DNA of 64,000 nt from Microbacterium memoriense (GTDB lineage: Bacteria > Actinomycetota > Actinomycetes > Actinomycetales > Microbacteriaceae): positions 62,001 to 126,000 of the forward strand of contig NZ_JAODOR010000014.1 of the NCBI RefSeq assembly GCF_025398275.1, written 5' to 3'. Each line of letters starts with the position of its first letter. The first letter of the stretch is position 1. The notes under the pieces are model-generated. The model searched no databases, was not told the DNA's origin, and saw only the letters and a program-made list of their open reading frames with translations. Shown in pieces: positions 1 through 8,230 of the stretch. The position numbers were made by a program, and so were the translations under genes.

Positions 1-34
1 GCATCCACCCCCGCGAGACGCGAGCGAGCGACGG

Positions 35-343
35 TCAGTGGGCCGAAGGGCGCGAGTCGTCGTCCTTCGGGTGCAGCACGGGCTGATCGATCTGCTTGGT
101 GACCTGGGCGGGATCGACCGCCAGCATCAGCAGCGCGATCATCACGAGCGTCGCGATGAACGAGATGCCGGCGACCACGAGGGCGACGACGACGACGTGC
201 GCGCGCTGATCTTCGGTGAGGTCCTGGAAGAAGCCCATCGACACCAGCGCGATGATTCCGCCGAACAGGGCCGCCGCGAAGGCGAAACCCAGCAGCTGCA
301 CAGGCTTCATGAGGTCGCGCCGGGTGGGTCGCTGCTCGCTCAT
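35..343 (-). CDS. Small two-helix membrane protein, unknown function
   Basis: The 102-residue product has a charged N-terminus, one hydrophobic helix at about residues 14-38, a second at about 47-75, and a polar tail rich in Asp and Ser. I recognise no catalytic motif. The ATG overlaps the stop of the upstream gene in an ATGA arrangement (340-343), so the two are almost certainly translated together. Similar short proteins occur in Microbacteriaceae, but I cannot name a function. The same stretch can be read as the end of a longer frame, but that frame merely shadows the upstream gene. The coupled start is preferred. Confidence 0.7.
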   Translation of the reverse strand: MSEQRPTRRDLMKPVQLLGFAFAAALFGGIIALVSMGFFQDLTEDQRAHVVVVALVVAGISFIATLVMIALLMLAVDPAQVTKQIDQPVLHPKDDDSRPSAH

Positions 344-978
344 GCGGACTCTCCTACAGGTCGATCGGTGGCGGGTGCGACGGATGCCGCCGGCTCGCGG
401 CGCGGAGAGAACCCCGCGATCCCGAGGAACACGGCCACGATCGCGGCGTACGCACCGAAGATGCCGACGGCGATGACGATGCCGGTCAGCGTGAACGATC
501 CGGCCGCGTCGATGACGTAGTCGAGGCGGTACGCCGGATTGACGATGAGCAGCCCGATGCCGAGCGCGATCGTGAAGATGCCGATGAGGACCGAGTCCCG
601 CGCTTCCGGCACGCCGGTGCGACGTCCATGGATGCCGAACGCCACCTCCGCGATGCCGGTCGCGAGCGCCCAGGTGATCACGAGGACGAAGAACAGGGTG
701 GTCGAGCGGATGCCAGGGAGTCCGCCGATCATGCCGGCGAGCATCGTGAGCACTCCGAGGAGCACGGGCAGGGCGCGGCGTCCGCGCGGGTAAGCGAGTC
801 CGGCACCGATCAACAGCACGAGGGCGGTTGCGATCGCCCATCCGCTGAAGACCGCGAGGCCGACCTCGGCCGAGTGATCCGCCGAGAAGGTGACCATGAT
901 CGCCGCGACGGCGGCGAAGAGGGCGCGACCGAGCTGCACATGGCGCACGGCAAACGTGCGGGCGGGGTTCTCGGACAC
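340..978 (-). CDS. Multi-pass membrane protein, HdeD/DUF308-like
   Basis: The 212-residue product has about six hydrophobic helices in pairs, short loops and a Pro/Ala-rich cytoplasmic tail after residue 190. The pattern resembles the HdeD/DUF308 group of small membrane proteins, whose role is unclear. This is a fold-level guess. The GTG start at 978 has no usable Shine-Dalgarno. Instead a TAGACT -10 box lies at 985-990, six bases before the GTG, so the mRNA is probably leaderless. It overlaps the downstream small membrane gene by four bases, forming a two-gene operon. Confidence 0.7.
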   Translation of the reverse strand: MSENPARTFAVRHVQLGRALFAAVAAIMVTFSADHSAEVGLAVFSGWAIATALVLLIGAGLAYPRGRRALPVLLGVLTMLAGMIGGLPGIRSTTLFFVLVITWALATGIAEVAFGIHGRRTGVPEARDSVLIGIFTIALGIGLLIVNPAYRLDYVIDAAGSFTLTGIVIAVGIFGAYAAIVAVFLGIAGFSPRREPAASVAPATDRPVGESA

Positions 979-1043
979 TCCCCCAGTCTATTCCGCGCCG
1001 CACCGGTCACCGACTGCGCGGGTTCGGCGAGACAGGGGCGGGA

Positions 1044-1481
1044 TTACCCGGCGGCCTTCTTCACCAGGGCGCGCAACGTGGCCTCGACCGCGGGGGTGAC
1101 CTCGATCACGGCGAAGGACGTCGCCCACATCTCGCCGTCGTCGAGGAGCGCGTCCTCCTGGAACCCGACGGTGCCGTAACGGGCCTCGAACTTCTCCGCC
1201 GGCTGGTAGAACACGACGACCTTGCCGTCGCGGGCGTACGACGGGAACCCGTACCAGGTCTTGTGCTGAAGATCGGGGGCCTCATCGATCACGATGCGGT
1301 GCAACGCCGTCGCGACTTCCTTGTCGGTGCCGGTCAGCGCGTCGATGGCCTCGACGCAGGCTTCCGCTTCTTTCGCGAGCTTCGCCGCACCCTTCAGGCC
1401 TTTCGTGGACCGCAGCTCGTCGGCCCGCTGCTTCATCGCGGCGCGTTCGTCGTCGCTGAAGCCGCTTTTCGTGTCACCCAT
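1044..1481 (-). CDS. DUF1801 (YdhG-like) protein
   Basis: The 145-residue cytoplasmic protein has a Lys/Glu-rich helical N-terminus followed by the DUF1801 core. That core contains the run HKTWYGFPSYARDGKVVVF near residues 75-95 and a conserved YGTVGF turn. The family has a frataxin-like fold, and members have been linked to iron handling, but no reaction is established. The ATG at 1481 is preceded by a good ribosome site (GGAG, nine bases upstream), so the longer open frame upstream is not used. It stands alone between two unrelated genes. Confidence 0.8.
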   Translation of the reverse strand: MGDTKSGFSDDERAAMKQRADELRSTKGLKGAAKLAKEAEACVEAIDALTGTDKEVATALHRIVIDEAPDLQHKTWYGFPSYARDGKVVVFYQPAEKFEARYGTVGFQEDALLDDGEMWATSFAVIEVTPAVEATLRALVKKAAG

Positions 1482-1500
1482 GTGTGCTCCTGTGTCTGGA

Positions 1501-2448
1501 CTAGCCCCGCAGCGCCTCGATGACCCGCAGTACGTCGAGGGTGCGTTGCTGGTCGGGCCTGGCGTCGACCTCGCCGCGCACGAGCTCCGCGAACCGACCC
1601 ACCTCGTACGCCATGTTGTTGTCGGCGCCGTCGATGCGACGCTCGACCGTCGTGCCATCGAGTCGCGTCAGGACCACGTGCCGCGGCTGGGTGATCTCGT
1701 CGATCGTGAGCGTGCCGGTCTCGCCCTGGATCTCGTTGGGGCGTGAGGAGAATCCGATCTTCGAGAAGGCGAGCTGCGCGACCATGCCCGGGTAGGTGAG
1801 CGTCGCGGCCCCGGCGCCGTCGGCACCCGTCGCGATCTCGACGAGGCCGCCCGCAACGCTCGACGGCGTGCCGAACAGGTCGATGAGAGCCGACAGCGGG
1901 TAGACCCCGAGATCGAAGGCCGCGCCGCCGGCGAGTGCTGGATCGAAGATGTTGGGGGTCTCGCCGGCGAGCACCAGGTCATAGCGCGCCGAGCGCTGGC
2001 ACTGCGCGAATGCGACGAGGCGAACGGTACCGACCTCCGGCAGGAGCTCGCGGACGGCCGCCATACCCGGGTCGTAAACGTTGCGCATGCCCTCGAAGAT
2101 GATCACGCCGCGTGCGGATGCGGCATCCACCAACGCCGTGAACTCGGCCGAGGTCGGCGTCGCGGGCTTCTCGAGGAAAACGTGCACGCCCGCCTCGATC
2201 GCCCGGTGCGCCTGCGCGCCGTGCGCGCCGTTGGGAGACCCGACGTAGACAGCGTCGATGCGGCCGGAGGCCAGCAGCGCATCGAGGTCGTCGGAGGCCC
2301 CCGCAACGCCGGTCTTGTCGGCGAAGGCGCGCCCGCGCGCGAGGTCCCGCGAGAAGACGACATCGACGCGGATGCCGTCGTTCTGCCGGACGGCGTCGAT
2401 GAAGCGCTCGGTGATGGCGCTCGTTCCGATCGTGGCAAGTCTGATCAC
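1501..2448 (-). CDS. Gfo/Idh/MocA family NAD(P)-dependent oxidoreductase
   Basis: The 315-residue product opens with a Rossmann beta-alpha-beta turn (IRLATIGTSAITERF) and carries the family EKPATPTSAEF motif near residue 95. Its Lys is the expected catalytic residue. The C-terminal alpha/beta domain follows. Family members oxidise or reduce sugars, inositols or related cyclic substrates. The substrate here is unknown and no sugar operon adjoins it. The GTG at 2448 was chosen because a TATCGT -10 box lies six bases upstream (2455-2460), fitting a leaderless transcript, and because it starts just before the Rossmann strand. Length is usual for the family. Confidence 0.87.
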   Translation of the reverse strand: MIRLATIGTSAITERFIDAVRQNDGIRVDVVFSRDLARGRAFADKTGVAGASDDLDALLASGRIDAVYVGSPNGAHGAQAHRAIEAGVHVFLEKPATPTSAEFTALVDAASARGVIIFEGMRNVYDPGMAAVRELLPEVGTVRLVAFAQCQRSARYDLVLAGETPNIFDPALAGGAAFDLGVYPLSALIDLFGTPSSVAGGLVEIATGADGAGAATLTYPGMVAQLAFSKIGFSSRPNEIQGETGTLTIDEITQPRHVVLTRLDGTTVERRIDGADNNMAYEVGRFAELVRGEVDARPDQQRTLDVLRVIEALRG

Positions 2449-2519
2449 GCTGCAACGATAGGCCACGACGGCACGCGCGCGAGGGAATGCATCCGTCGCG
2501 GGCACGGTTGTCTCTCGGC

Positions 2520-3455
2520 ATGGCTGAGCAGATGAAGGCACTCGTGTACCGCGACTTCGGTGGCAATGACCGCTTCGAGATCGCGCAGGTCGACCGACCG
2601 CACATCGGCCCCGACACGCTGGTCGTGCGGGTCGTCGCCGCGGGCATCAATCCCGTCGACTACAAGGTGCGCGAGGGGTACCTGCGCGGCGCGATCGACA
2701 CGGTCCTTCCGGCCGTCCCGGGCTGGGATGTCGCCGGCATCGTCGAGCAGACCGGGCTCGACACCCCCGAGTTCGCCGTGGGCGACGCCGTCCTCGCCTA
2801 CGCCCGCGCGGATGTCGTTCAGCACGGCTCCCTGGCCGAATTCATGCCGGTGCCGGTGCGCACCGCGACGACCAAGCCCGAGGGGCTGTCGTTCACCGAC
2901 GCGGCGGCGCTGCCGCTCACGGGACTCACGGCGCTGCAGACGCTCGAACGTCTGGCGGTCGGCGAGGGCGACACCGTGCTCATCCACGGCGCGGCCGGCG
3001 GCGTCGGCTCATTCGGCGTGCAGCTGGCGCGCCTCCGGGGCGCTACGGTCGTGGGCACGGCATCTCCCCGCAACCACGACTACCTCCGCAACCTCGGCGC
3101 CACCCCGATCCCCTACGGCGACGGGCTGGTGGCCGCTGCCCTCGAGGTCGCGCCGGACGGCTTCGACGTCATCATCGACTTCGCCGGCGGCACCTCGCTC
3201 GACGCGACGCCGGAGCTCCTCGCCGAGGGCGGGCGCGTCGCGTCGATCGCCGATGCGCGGGCGCGCACCGAGTTCGGCGGCCACTACATCTGGGTGCGGC
3301 CGGATGCCGACCAGCTCGCCGAGCTTGCCCGACTCACGGCGGCCGGAGACCTGCGGGTCGAGATCGCTGCGACCTATGCCCTCGATGAGGGCGCGGCCGC
3401 CTACGCCCAACTCGAAGAGGGGCATACGCGCGGCAAGATCGTCGTCACGATCTGA
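2520..3455 (+). CDS. Zinc-independent MDR-family NADP oxidoreductase (quinone reductase type)
   Basis: The 311-residue product has the N-terminal GroES-like fold (MKALVYRDFGGNDRF, then GINPVDYKVREGYL) and the nucleotide-binding motif HGAAGGVGSFGVQLA at about residues 155-170. The catalytic zinc ligands of alcohol dehydrogenases are missing, which fits quinone or enone reductases of the medium-chain family. The true substrate cannot be read. ATG 2520 is preferred over the upstream 2487 codon because family homology begins near residue 5. The gene diverges from the Gfo/Idh gene and converges on the truncated LssY-type gene. Confidence 0.87.
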   Translation: MAEQMKALVYRDFGGNDRFEIAQVDRPHIGPDTLVVRVVAAGINPVDYKVREGYLRGAIDTVLPAVPGWDVAGIVEQTGLDTPEFAVGDAVLAYARADVVQHGSLAEFMPVPVRTATTKPEGLSFTDAAALPLTGLTALQTLERLAVGEGDTVLIHGAAGGVGSFGVQLARLRGATVVGTASPRNHDYLRNLGATPIPYGDGLVAAALEVAPDGFDVIIDFAGGTSLDATPELLAEGGRVASIADARARTEFGGHYIWVRPDADQLAELARLTAAGDLRVEIAATYALDEGAAAYAQLEEGHTRGKIVVTI

Positions 3456-3475
3456 CGCGGCGGCGCGTGCCCTCG

Positions 3476-3874
3476 TTACGACGCGCGTAGGCGGCGGCGC
3501 TCTGGCTCGACGCTGGATCTCAGCGTCACCGGGTCGGCCCGCGTCCACGCGGCCGCTTCCATCGCGCTCGTGATCTGATCCGCGGTGCCCATGAGCGCCA
3601 GATTCACCGGATCGCCGAGCAGGCCGTCACTCGTGCGGGTACGTCCGATGAAATAGTCCGGGACGTAGACGGTCGTGAGGATGCGGTGGATGCGCGGCAA
3701 GACGAGGTAGGCCAGGAGCGCCCAGAAGACGACCGCGAACAGCGCGCCCCACCATCCGACGACAAAGGTCTCCGTGAAACTGAGAACCGCGAGCCACAGC
3801 GCGGCGAGCCCGGCGACCACGAAGAAGAACCAGTCGAGGGCGGCGCCTCGCGAGTACCGCTTCGCATCGGCCAT
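3476..3874 (-). pseudogene. Truncated LssY C-terminal-domain membrane protein
   Basis: The 132-residue frame has two hydrophobic helices (about residues 13-32 and 37-60) followed by the start of an LssY_C domain (VPDYFIGRTRTSDGLLGDP near 71-89, then DQITSAMEAAAWTRADPVTL). From memory of this family the domain normally continues with about 150 more residues beginning SWRIVTS. Here it stops abruptly after a short Arg-rich run and runs almost into the convergent MDR gene. The reading is therefore a 3' deletion, leaving the membrane part and a domain stub. It begins five bases after the alpha/beta hydrolase stop, so the two share a transcript. A functional short protein cannot be excluded. Confidence 0.65.
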
Positions 3875-3879
3875 CTGCG

Positions 3880-4680
3880 TCAGCCTTCGCCGAGGAACTC
3901 GATCGCGGCGGCGCGGAAGACGCGAGAGCCGGGGGCGTTGAAGTGATGCCGGTCGGGGATCTCGACGAACCGGCCCTGCGGGCACGCCGCCGCCAGGGTC
4001 TTGGACCCCTCGATGATGGCGTCGAGCGACCCGGTCGCGAACATCACGGGCTGTTGCGGCGCGCGCGCGGGATCGGGGTCGACCGTGCGCGAGGCCCGCA
4101 GCCCTCCGGCGATCGCCAACAACGCCCGGAGGTCGTTGCCCGGAACCCGTTCGGTCAACCGGATGTAGTTCTGTGTGACCGGGTCGGTGACCTCGGTGCC
4201 GTCCTCGACATAGGCGCGCACCTGATCGATGTCGAGACGGGCGAGCGGAATGCCGTCGGGGACCCCACCGAGCACCGCCTTCGGGATACGGGTGGCGATG
4301 TCCTGCAGCACTTCCCACCCGACGCGTGCACCCAGGGAGTAGCCGACGTAGAACGCCTCGTCGACCAGGTAGGTGTCGAGCATGGTTTCGACGTCGCCGG
4401 CGAGCTGGCGCAGGTCGTAATCGCCCGGCTCGTGCGGCTTGTCGCTGGCGCCGTGCCCACGTTGATCGAGCGCGAGCACCCGGTAGCCGGCGCGCAAGAG
4501 GTCCCGTACCCACCCGGTGCTCACCCAGTTGTCGCGCGTCGACGAGGCGAACCCGTGCACGGTCACGACGACCGGATCAGCCTCGTCTCCCCAGGAATAC
4601 GTCGCGACGCGATGCCCCTCGCCCACCATGATGTACTGCGGGTCGGGCATCTCGGTCAACTGCTGCAGCGGGGAGCTCAC
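3880..4680 (-). CDS. Alpha/beta hydrolase
   Basis: The 266-residue single-domain hydrolase has an oxyanion HGFASS turn near residue 43 and DQRGHGASD near residue 72. Its nucleophile elbow is GYSLGA (Ser about 113), with a candidate catalytic His in DRHHFNAPGS near residue 245 and an acid in TGSLDAII. This is the usual layout of esterases, lipases and dehalogenase-type hydrolases, and the substrate is unknown. The annotated start is GTG 4680. An in-frame ATG ten codons later (MPDPQY) is an alternative because the AGGAG sequence lies directly against the GTG. It leads a two-gene unit with the truncated LssY-type gene. Confidence 0.85.
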   Translation of the reverse strand: MSSPLQQLTEMPDPQYIMVGEGHRVATYSWGDEADPVVVTVHGFASSTRDNWVSTGWVRDLLRAGYRVLALDQRGHGASDKPHEPGDYDLRQLAGDVETMLDTYLVDEAFYVGYSLGARVGWEVLQDIATRIPKAVLGGVPDGIPLARLDIDQVRAYVEDGTEVTDPVTQNYIRLTERVPGNDLRALLAIAGGLRASRTVDPDPARAPQQPVMFATGSLDAIIEGSKTLAAACPQGRFVEIPDRHHFNAPGSRVFRAAAIEFLGEG

Positions 4681-4717
4681 TCCTCGATTCTGCCGCGTTC
4701 GCCAGTCCTCGGCATCC

Positions 4718-5020
4718 TCAGTCCTGGACGCTGATCTCTTTCCAGAAGGCGACGTATCCGCTGAAGTCCTTGCCGACCCGCTCGAACGCGGTCGGATACG
4801 GATGCGGGTACGCCCACGCGCGATCCTTCAGGACCTTCTCGCGGTCGGCGACCGAGTAGTACTGGCACTCGCCCTTCCAGGGACATGTGTAGGGCGTCGG
4901 GCTTTCGCTCAGCAGGTCCCAGGCGACGCTCGCGGGCGGGAAGTACCAATTCCCCTCGATCGAGATGAGGTCGTCCTTGTCCGCCTCAGCCACCACGGTG
5001 TCACCCAGCATTGCGCGCAT
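4718..5020 (-). CDS. DUF427 domain protein
   Basis: The 100-residue product matches DUF427 throughout: an N-terminal strand pair, NWYFPP near residue 24, the conserved TPYTCPWKGECQYYSV segment near 42-57, and AWAYPHPYP. These are small cytoplasmic beta-rich proteins found widely in actinobacteria and without an assigned activity. The start ATG at 5020 has an AAAGGAGG ribosome site at ideal spacing. It is monocistronic between the hydrolase and the MATE exporter. Confidence 0.88.
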   Translation of the reverse strand: MRAMLGDTVVAEADKDDLISIEGNWYFPPASVAWDLLSESPTPYTCPWKGECQYYSVADREKVLKDRAWAYPHPYPTAFERVGKDFSGYVAFWKEISVQD

Positions 5021-5086
5021 GTGCGCCTCCTTTGTCCTCCCCCAGCGTGTCGTGCGGCGCCCGGGGAGGCAAGGGCCTTGCGCGCG

Positions 5087-6616
5087 TCAGCGCGCGTCGC
5101 TGCGTCGCCGGGGCTGTCCCGAGCGTCGCCGGGGCAGGATGCGGATGAGGTGTCCGCGCTGGCTCGCTCCGTGCTGCTGCGGCAGGGTGATCGGCTGCGT
5201 CACGATCGCGTCGACGACCATCGAACCGTCGGTCGGTCCGACGACGGGGATGGGCGTCGTCAGGGTGACCTCGGCCGGGTTGACCGGCAGGAGTGCGAGC
5301 TTGCGGTGTGCGGCCAGGTAGGCGGGGACGAGGATCAGCACGGCGCCGAACCAGGCCAGCGGGTTCGACCAGGCGACTCCCGCGAAGCCGAAGAGGGACC
5401 CCAGCACGAGCGCGGCGACCACGCGCATGACGAGTTCGACGACACCGGTGACCGTCGGGATCATCGCGTCGCCCAGACCCTGCAGGGTGCCGCGGAGCAC
5501 GAAGAGCACGCCGAGGGCGCTGTAGCTGACGCCGTTGATGATGAGCATGAGGTGCGCGAGATCGACCACCTCATCGGCGGCATCGCCCACGAAGATGCGC
5601 ACGACGGGGGCGCCAAAGGCGACGAGGAGCGCGCCGAGGATCACCGCGCCGGCGATCGCCATCCACACGGCCTGCACGACGCCGCGGCGGATGCGGTCGG
5701 GGCGTCCACCGCCGTGGTTCTGGGCGACGAACATCGAGACGGCAAGGCCCAGCGACATCAAGAGCGCCACGGCGAGACCGTCGACGCGGCTCGCGGCCGT
5801 GTAAGCAGCCACGGCGTCGGACCCGAGACGGTTGAGCGCGACCTGCACCGTGAGGGTGCCGATCGCGATGATGGATGCCTGGAACCCCATCGGCAGGCCG
5901 AGGCGCAGGTGCTCGCGCAGCTCCGCGCGGGTGACGTGGAAGTCGGCACGCGTGATCCACAGGACGCGGACGCGACGACGCACGTACTCCAGGCACAGCA
6001 GTACCGAGACCGCCTGCGAGAGCACGGTCGCCAGCGCCGCGCCGCCGACCCCCCACTCGAGCGGGCCGACCATGAGGACGACCAGCACGACGTTCAGGAT
6101 GCACGCAATCGTCAGGAACACGAGTGGCGTGCGGGAGTCGCCGATCGCGCGGATGATCGCCGACAGGTAATTGAAGAACATCATCGTGCCCGCGCCGAGG
6201 AAGCTGATCTGCGCGAACACGGTCGCGTCGGCGAGCAGCTCGGGCGGCGTCTGGAGGAGCTGAAGAAGGGGCTCCGCGATCAGCGGGGCACCGACCGTGA
6301 GGACCACGCTGACGATCGCCGTGAGGATCGTGCCGGCCGCGACCGACCGCCGCACGGCGGCGTCATCGCGGGCGCCGAAGGCCTGCGCCGTCGGAATGGC
6401 GAAACCGCTCGTCATTCCCCACGCGAAGCCGAGCAACAAGAAGAGCAGGGCGCCCGTCGCACCGACGGCAGCGAGCGCATCGACACCGAGCCACCGGCCC
6501 ACGACGATCGCGTCGGCCACGTGGTACAGCTGCTGGATGACGTTGCCGATCAACAGCGGCACGGCGAACATGAGGATGACGCGCCAAGGGCTGCCGGTAG
6601 TGAGGTTCTTGGCCAT
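5087..6616 (-). CDS. MATE family multidrug/metabolite efflux transporter
   Basis: The 509-residue product has about twelve hydrophobic helices in two six-helix halves, beginning GSPWRVILMFAVPLLIGN. The motif QQLYHVADAIVVGRWLG near residue 30 marks the MATE fold of the DinF/NorM group. These antiporters expel cationic drugs or metabolites using Na+ or H+ gradients. A long basic C-terminal tail (QPRRRSDAR at the end) is extra and probably cytoplasmic. ATG 6616 is chosen because upstream codons add an unconserved Arg-rich leader. A palindrome just behind the likely promoter suggests control by a repressor. Confidence 0.9.
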   Translation of the reverse strand: MAKNLTTGSPWRVILMFAVPLLIGNVIQQLYHVADAIVVGRWLGVDALAAVGATGALLFLLLGFAWGMTSGFAIPTAQAFGARDDAAVRRSVAAGTILTAIVSVVLTVGAPLIAEPLLQLLQTPPELLADATVFAQISFLGAGTMMFFNYLSAIIRAIGDSRTPLVFLTIACILNVVLVVLMVGPLEWGVGGAALATVLSQAVSVLLCLEYVRRRVRVLWITRADFHVTRAELREHLRLGLPMGFQASIIAIGTLTVQVALNRLGSDAVAAYTAASRVDGLAVALLMSLGLAVSMFVAQNHGGGRPDRIRRGVVQAVWMAIAGAVILGALLVAFGAPVVRIFVGDAADEVVDLAHLMLIINGVSYSALGVLFVLRGTLQGLGDAMIPTVTGVVELVMRVVAALVLGSLFGFAGVAWSNPLAWFGAVLILVPAYLAAHRKLALLPVNPAEVTLTTPIPVVGPTDGSMVVDAIVTQPITLPQQHGASQRGHLIRILPRRRSGQPRRRSDAR

Positions 6617-6647
6617 GCGCGTGCCTTCGTGCGTTCGTGGGTGGAAA

Positions 6648-6679
6648 TCGAATCGATTCGAGACGAAGTTTCCATTATC
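6648..6679 (-). promoter_or_regulatory. MATE gene promoter -10 box and palindromic operator
   Basis: Read on the minus strand, a GATAAT -10 hexamer (6674-6679) is followed 12 bases later by the perfect 14-bp palindrome TCGAATCGATTCGA (6648-6661). The palindrome has a central CG flanked by AAT/ATT, as in many LacI-family operators. It sits in the expected transcribed leader, 31 bases upstream of the start codon, where a bound repressor would block initiation. The regulator is not encoded next door. No clear -35 box is visible. Confidence 0.5.
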
Positions 6680-6710
6680 GCACACGATCAGCACGCGTCA
6701 CCAGCGGAGA

Positions 6711-7226
6711 TCAGGGATTCGGGCGGTCGTCCAGCGTCAGTTGCAGCAGGGCGAGGTCGAGCCAGCGGCCGAACTTCATCCCCACCTGGGGCATCGTGCC
6801 GATGCGCGCGAAGCCGAGCTTCTCGTGCAGGCGGAGTGATCCGGTGTTGCCGGCCTCGATCGCCCCCACCATGACGTGGATGCCGGTTTCTCGCGCCCGT
6901 GCGATCGCGGCGCGCAGCAGCGCTTCACCGATCCCACGTCCCCGCTGGTCCCCGCGAACGTACACGGAGTGCTCGGCCGTGTGACGGTATCCGTCGTGCG
7001 GACGCCAGGGGCCGAACGACGCGTATCCGAGCACGTCATCGGCGGGATCCACCGCGACCAGCACCGGGTACCCGGACGTCTGACGCCCCTCGATCCAGGC
7101 GACGCGATCGGCGGCATCCACCTTCTGCTCGTTCCAGATCGCCGTCGTGTGCGCGACGGCGTCGTTGTAGATCTCGGCGATGCCCCCGGCATCCGCCGCC
7201 ACGGCGTCGCGGATCGGCGAGGTCAC
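6711..7226 (-). CDS. GNAT N-acetyltransferase, phosphinothricin-acetyltransferase-like
   Basis: The 171-residue product begins IRDAVAADAGGIAEIYNDAV and contains VYVRGDQRGRGIGEALL near residue 90-106, the acetyl-CoA loop (R/QxxGxG). It then has GAIEAGNTGSLRLHEKLGF, typical of the Pat/YncA subgroup that acetylates amines such as methionine derivatives or phosphinothricin. The true acceptor is unknown. The GTG start overlaps the stop of the DUF1349 gene by four bases (GTGA, 7223-7226), indicating translational coupling. This also rules out the longer Arg-rich upstream reading. Confidence 0.87.
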   Translation of the reverse strand: MTSPIRDAVAADAGGIAEIYNDAVAHTTAIWNEQKVDAADRVAWIEGRQTSGYPVLVAVDPADDVLGYASFGPWRPHDGYRHTAEHSVYVRGDQRGRGIGEALLRAAIARARETGIHVMVGAIEAGNTGSLRLHEKLGFARIGTMPQVGMKFGRWLDLALLQLTLDDRPNP

Positions 7227-7825
7227 GAGCCGTCGCGCAGGTCGTCCAGGCGGCGCTCGGCGAGCGAGATCTCGTCGAACCGTGCGACGCACGCCTCACC
7301 CATCGGCGCTTGCGAGAGGAACCCGACGCGCAGCGGCGCGCTTCCTTCCGGCAACCGGAACAGCCGCACGAAATCCCAGTGGATGCCGTCCGTCGAGGCG
7401 TGGAACGCACATGCCGGGCCGACGCGCGCGACCCGCAGGTACACGTGGGCGTCATCGACCGGCGCGCTGTTGACGTCGTCCGAGAAACGATCGGTGACGA
7501 CGCTGACGACCATCGGCTGCCCCTGCGGCGAGTACTCGAAGCAGAGCTTCGCCCAGTGGTCCTCGTCGCTCCACAGTGCCAGCGCGCCGGCGTCGAACGT
7601 CGTCCGTTCGCCCGGCACCTGCACCCGGGCCGAGAGGATGAAGTCGTCCGCCGGTGCGGCGAAGACGAGCGCCGTCGCGGCATGCTGCTGCGGCCCGCCG
7701 AGCGAGTCGTTGCTCCAGTCGACACCCGGCGCCGCCGTGAGTTCGAGGATGTCGGCCGCGAACGTGGCCACGCCGGGGCCGTTCGTCCACGACAGGGCGG
7801 GCAGGCCGGGGAGCTGCAGAGTCAT
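7223..7825 (-). CDS. DUF1349 (concanavalin-like) protein
   Basis: The 200-residue product matches DUF1349: repeated beta strands, a DHWAKLCFEYSPQG segment near residue 90-105, then DGIHWDFVRLFRLP near 147-160. The fold is a lectin/glucanase-like jelly roll. Fungal and bacterial members are called regulators of enolase or xylan-associated proteins, without firm biochemistry. There is no signal peptide, so it is cytoplasmic. A TAGCGT -10 box lies six bases before the ATG (7832-7837), so the acetyltransferase operon probably begins with a leaderless mRNA here. Confidence 0.83.
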   Translation of the reverse strand: MTLQLPGLPALSWTNGPGVATFAADILELTAAPGVDWSNDSLGGPQQHAATALVFAAPADDFILSARVQVPGERTTFDAGALALWSDEDHWAKLCFEYSPQGQPMVVSVVTDRFSDDVNSAPVDDAHVYLRVARVGPACAFHASTDGIHWDFVRLFRLPEGSAPLRVGFLSQAPMGEACVARFDEISLAERRLDDLRDGS

Positions 7826-7879
7826 GTGTCCACGCTATCGCCGGAGCTCATGGTCGTGGCGGCCGGCCGGACAGCGGCG

Positions 7880-8230
7880 TCAGGCGCGCAGCGGGACCGC
7901 CACATCCGAGATCGTCGCCGTCACGGTGCACGCGGCATCCATGCCGGTGATCTCGATGCGCAGGGTCGTCTCCATCGGGCCCGACGTGCTGGCGACCGTC
8001 AGTCCGGTCGGCGGCACGAACCTTTCGATCCGCCACTCGAAGGTGACCTCGCGCCCGACCGCCAGCATCCGGGTGCGAAGTGTGCTGCCCGCTTCGATCG
8101 GCTCGGGCGAGGTGAGCTCTTCGGAAATGACCGACGAGTCCCACTCGACGCGATTGCGGGGGTCGCCGAGGTACGCGAACACGTCAGCCTGAGGTCGGTC
8201 GATCGCAATGGATTCGTTCACCGTGATCAT
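7880..8230 (-). CDS. SRPBCC-family (polyketide cyclase/START-like) protein
   Basis: The 116-residue product begins with the typical SRPBCC opening (SIAIDRPQADVFAYLGDP, then WDSSV). It continues with alternating strands ending in a Thr/Val-rich C-terminal region. Members form a hydrophobic ligand cavity and act as lipid binders, cyclases or stress proteins. The protein is about 25-30 residues shorter than usual and lacks most of the long C-terminal helix, so it may be a reduced form. Its ATG overlaps the stop of the upstream glycosylase-like gene by four bases (ATGA, 8227-8230). Confidence 0.75.
   Translation of the reverse strand: MITVNESIAIDRPQADVFAYLGDPRNRVEWDSSVISEELTSPEPIEAGSTLRTRMLAVGREVTFEWRIERFVPPTGLTVASTSGPMETTLRIEITGMDAACTVTATISDVAVPLRA

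Noticed and set aside
4517..6874. A 785-codon open frame antisense to the hydrolase, DUF427 and MATE genes
   Set aside because: Its translation is Arg/Asp/His-rich low-complexity text typical of the reverse frame of high-GC genes, and the genes on the other strand have clear families.
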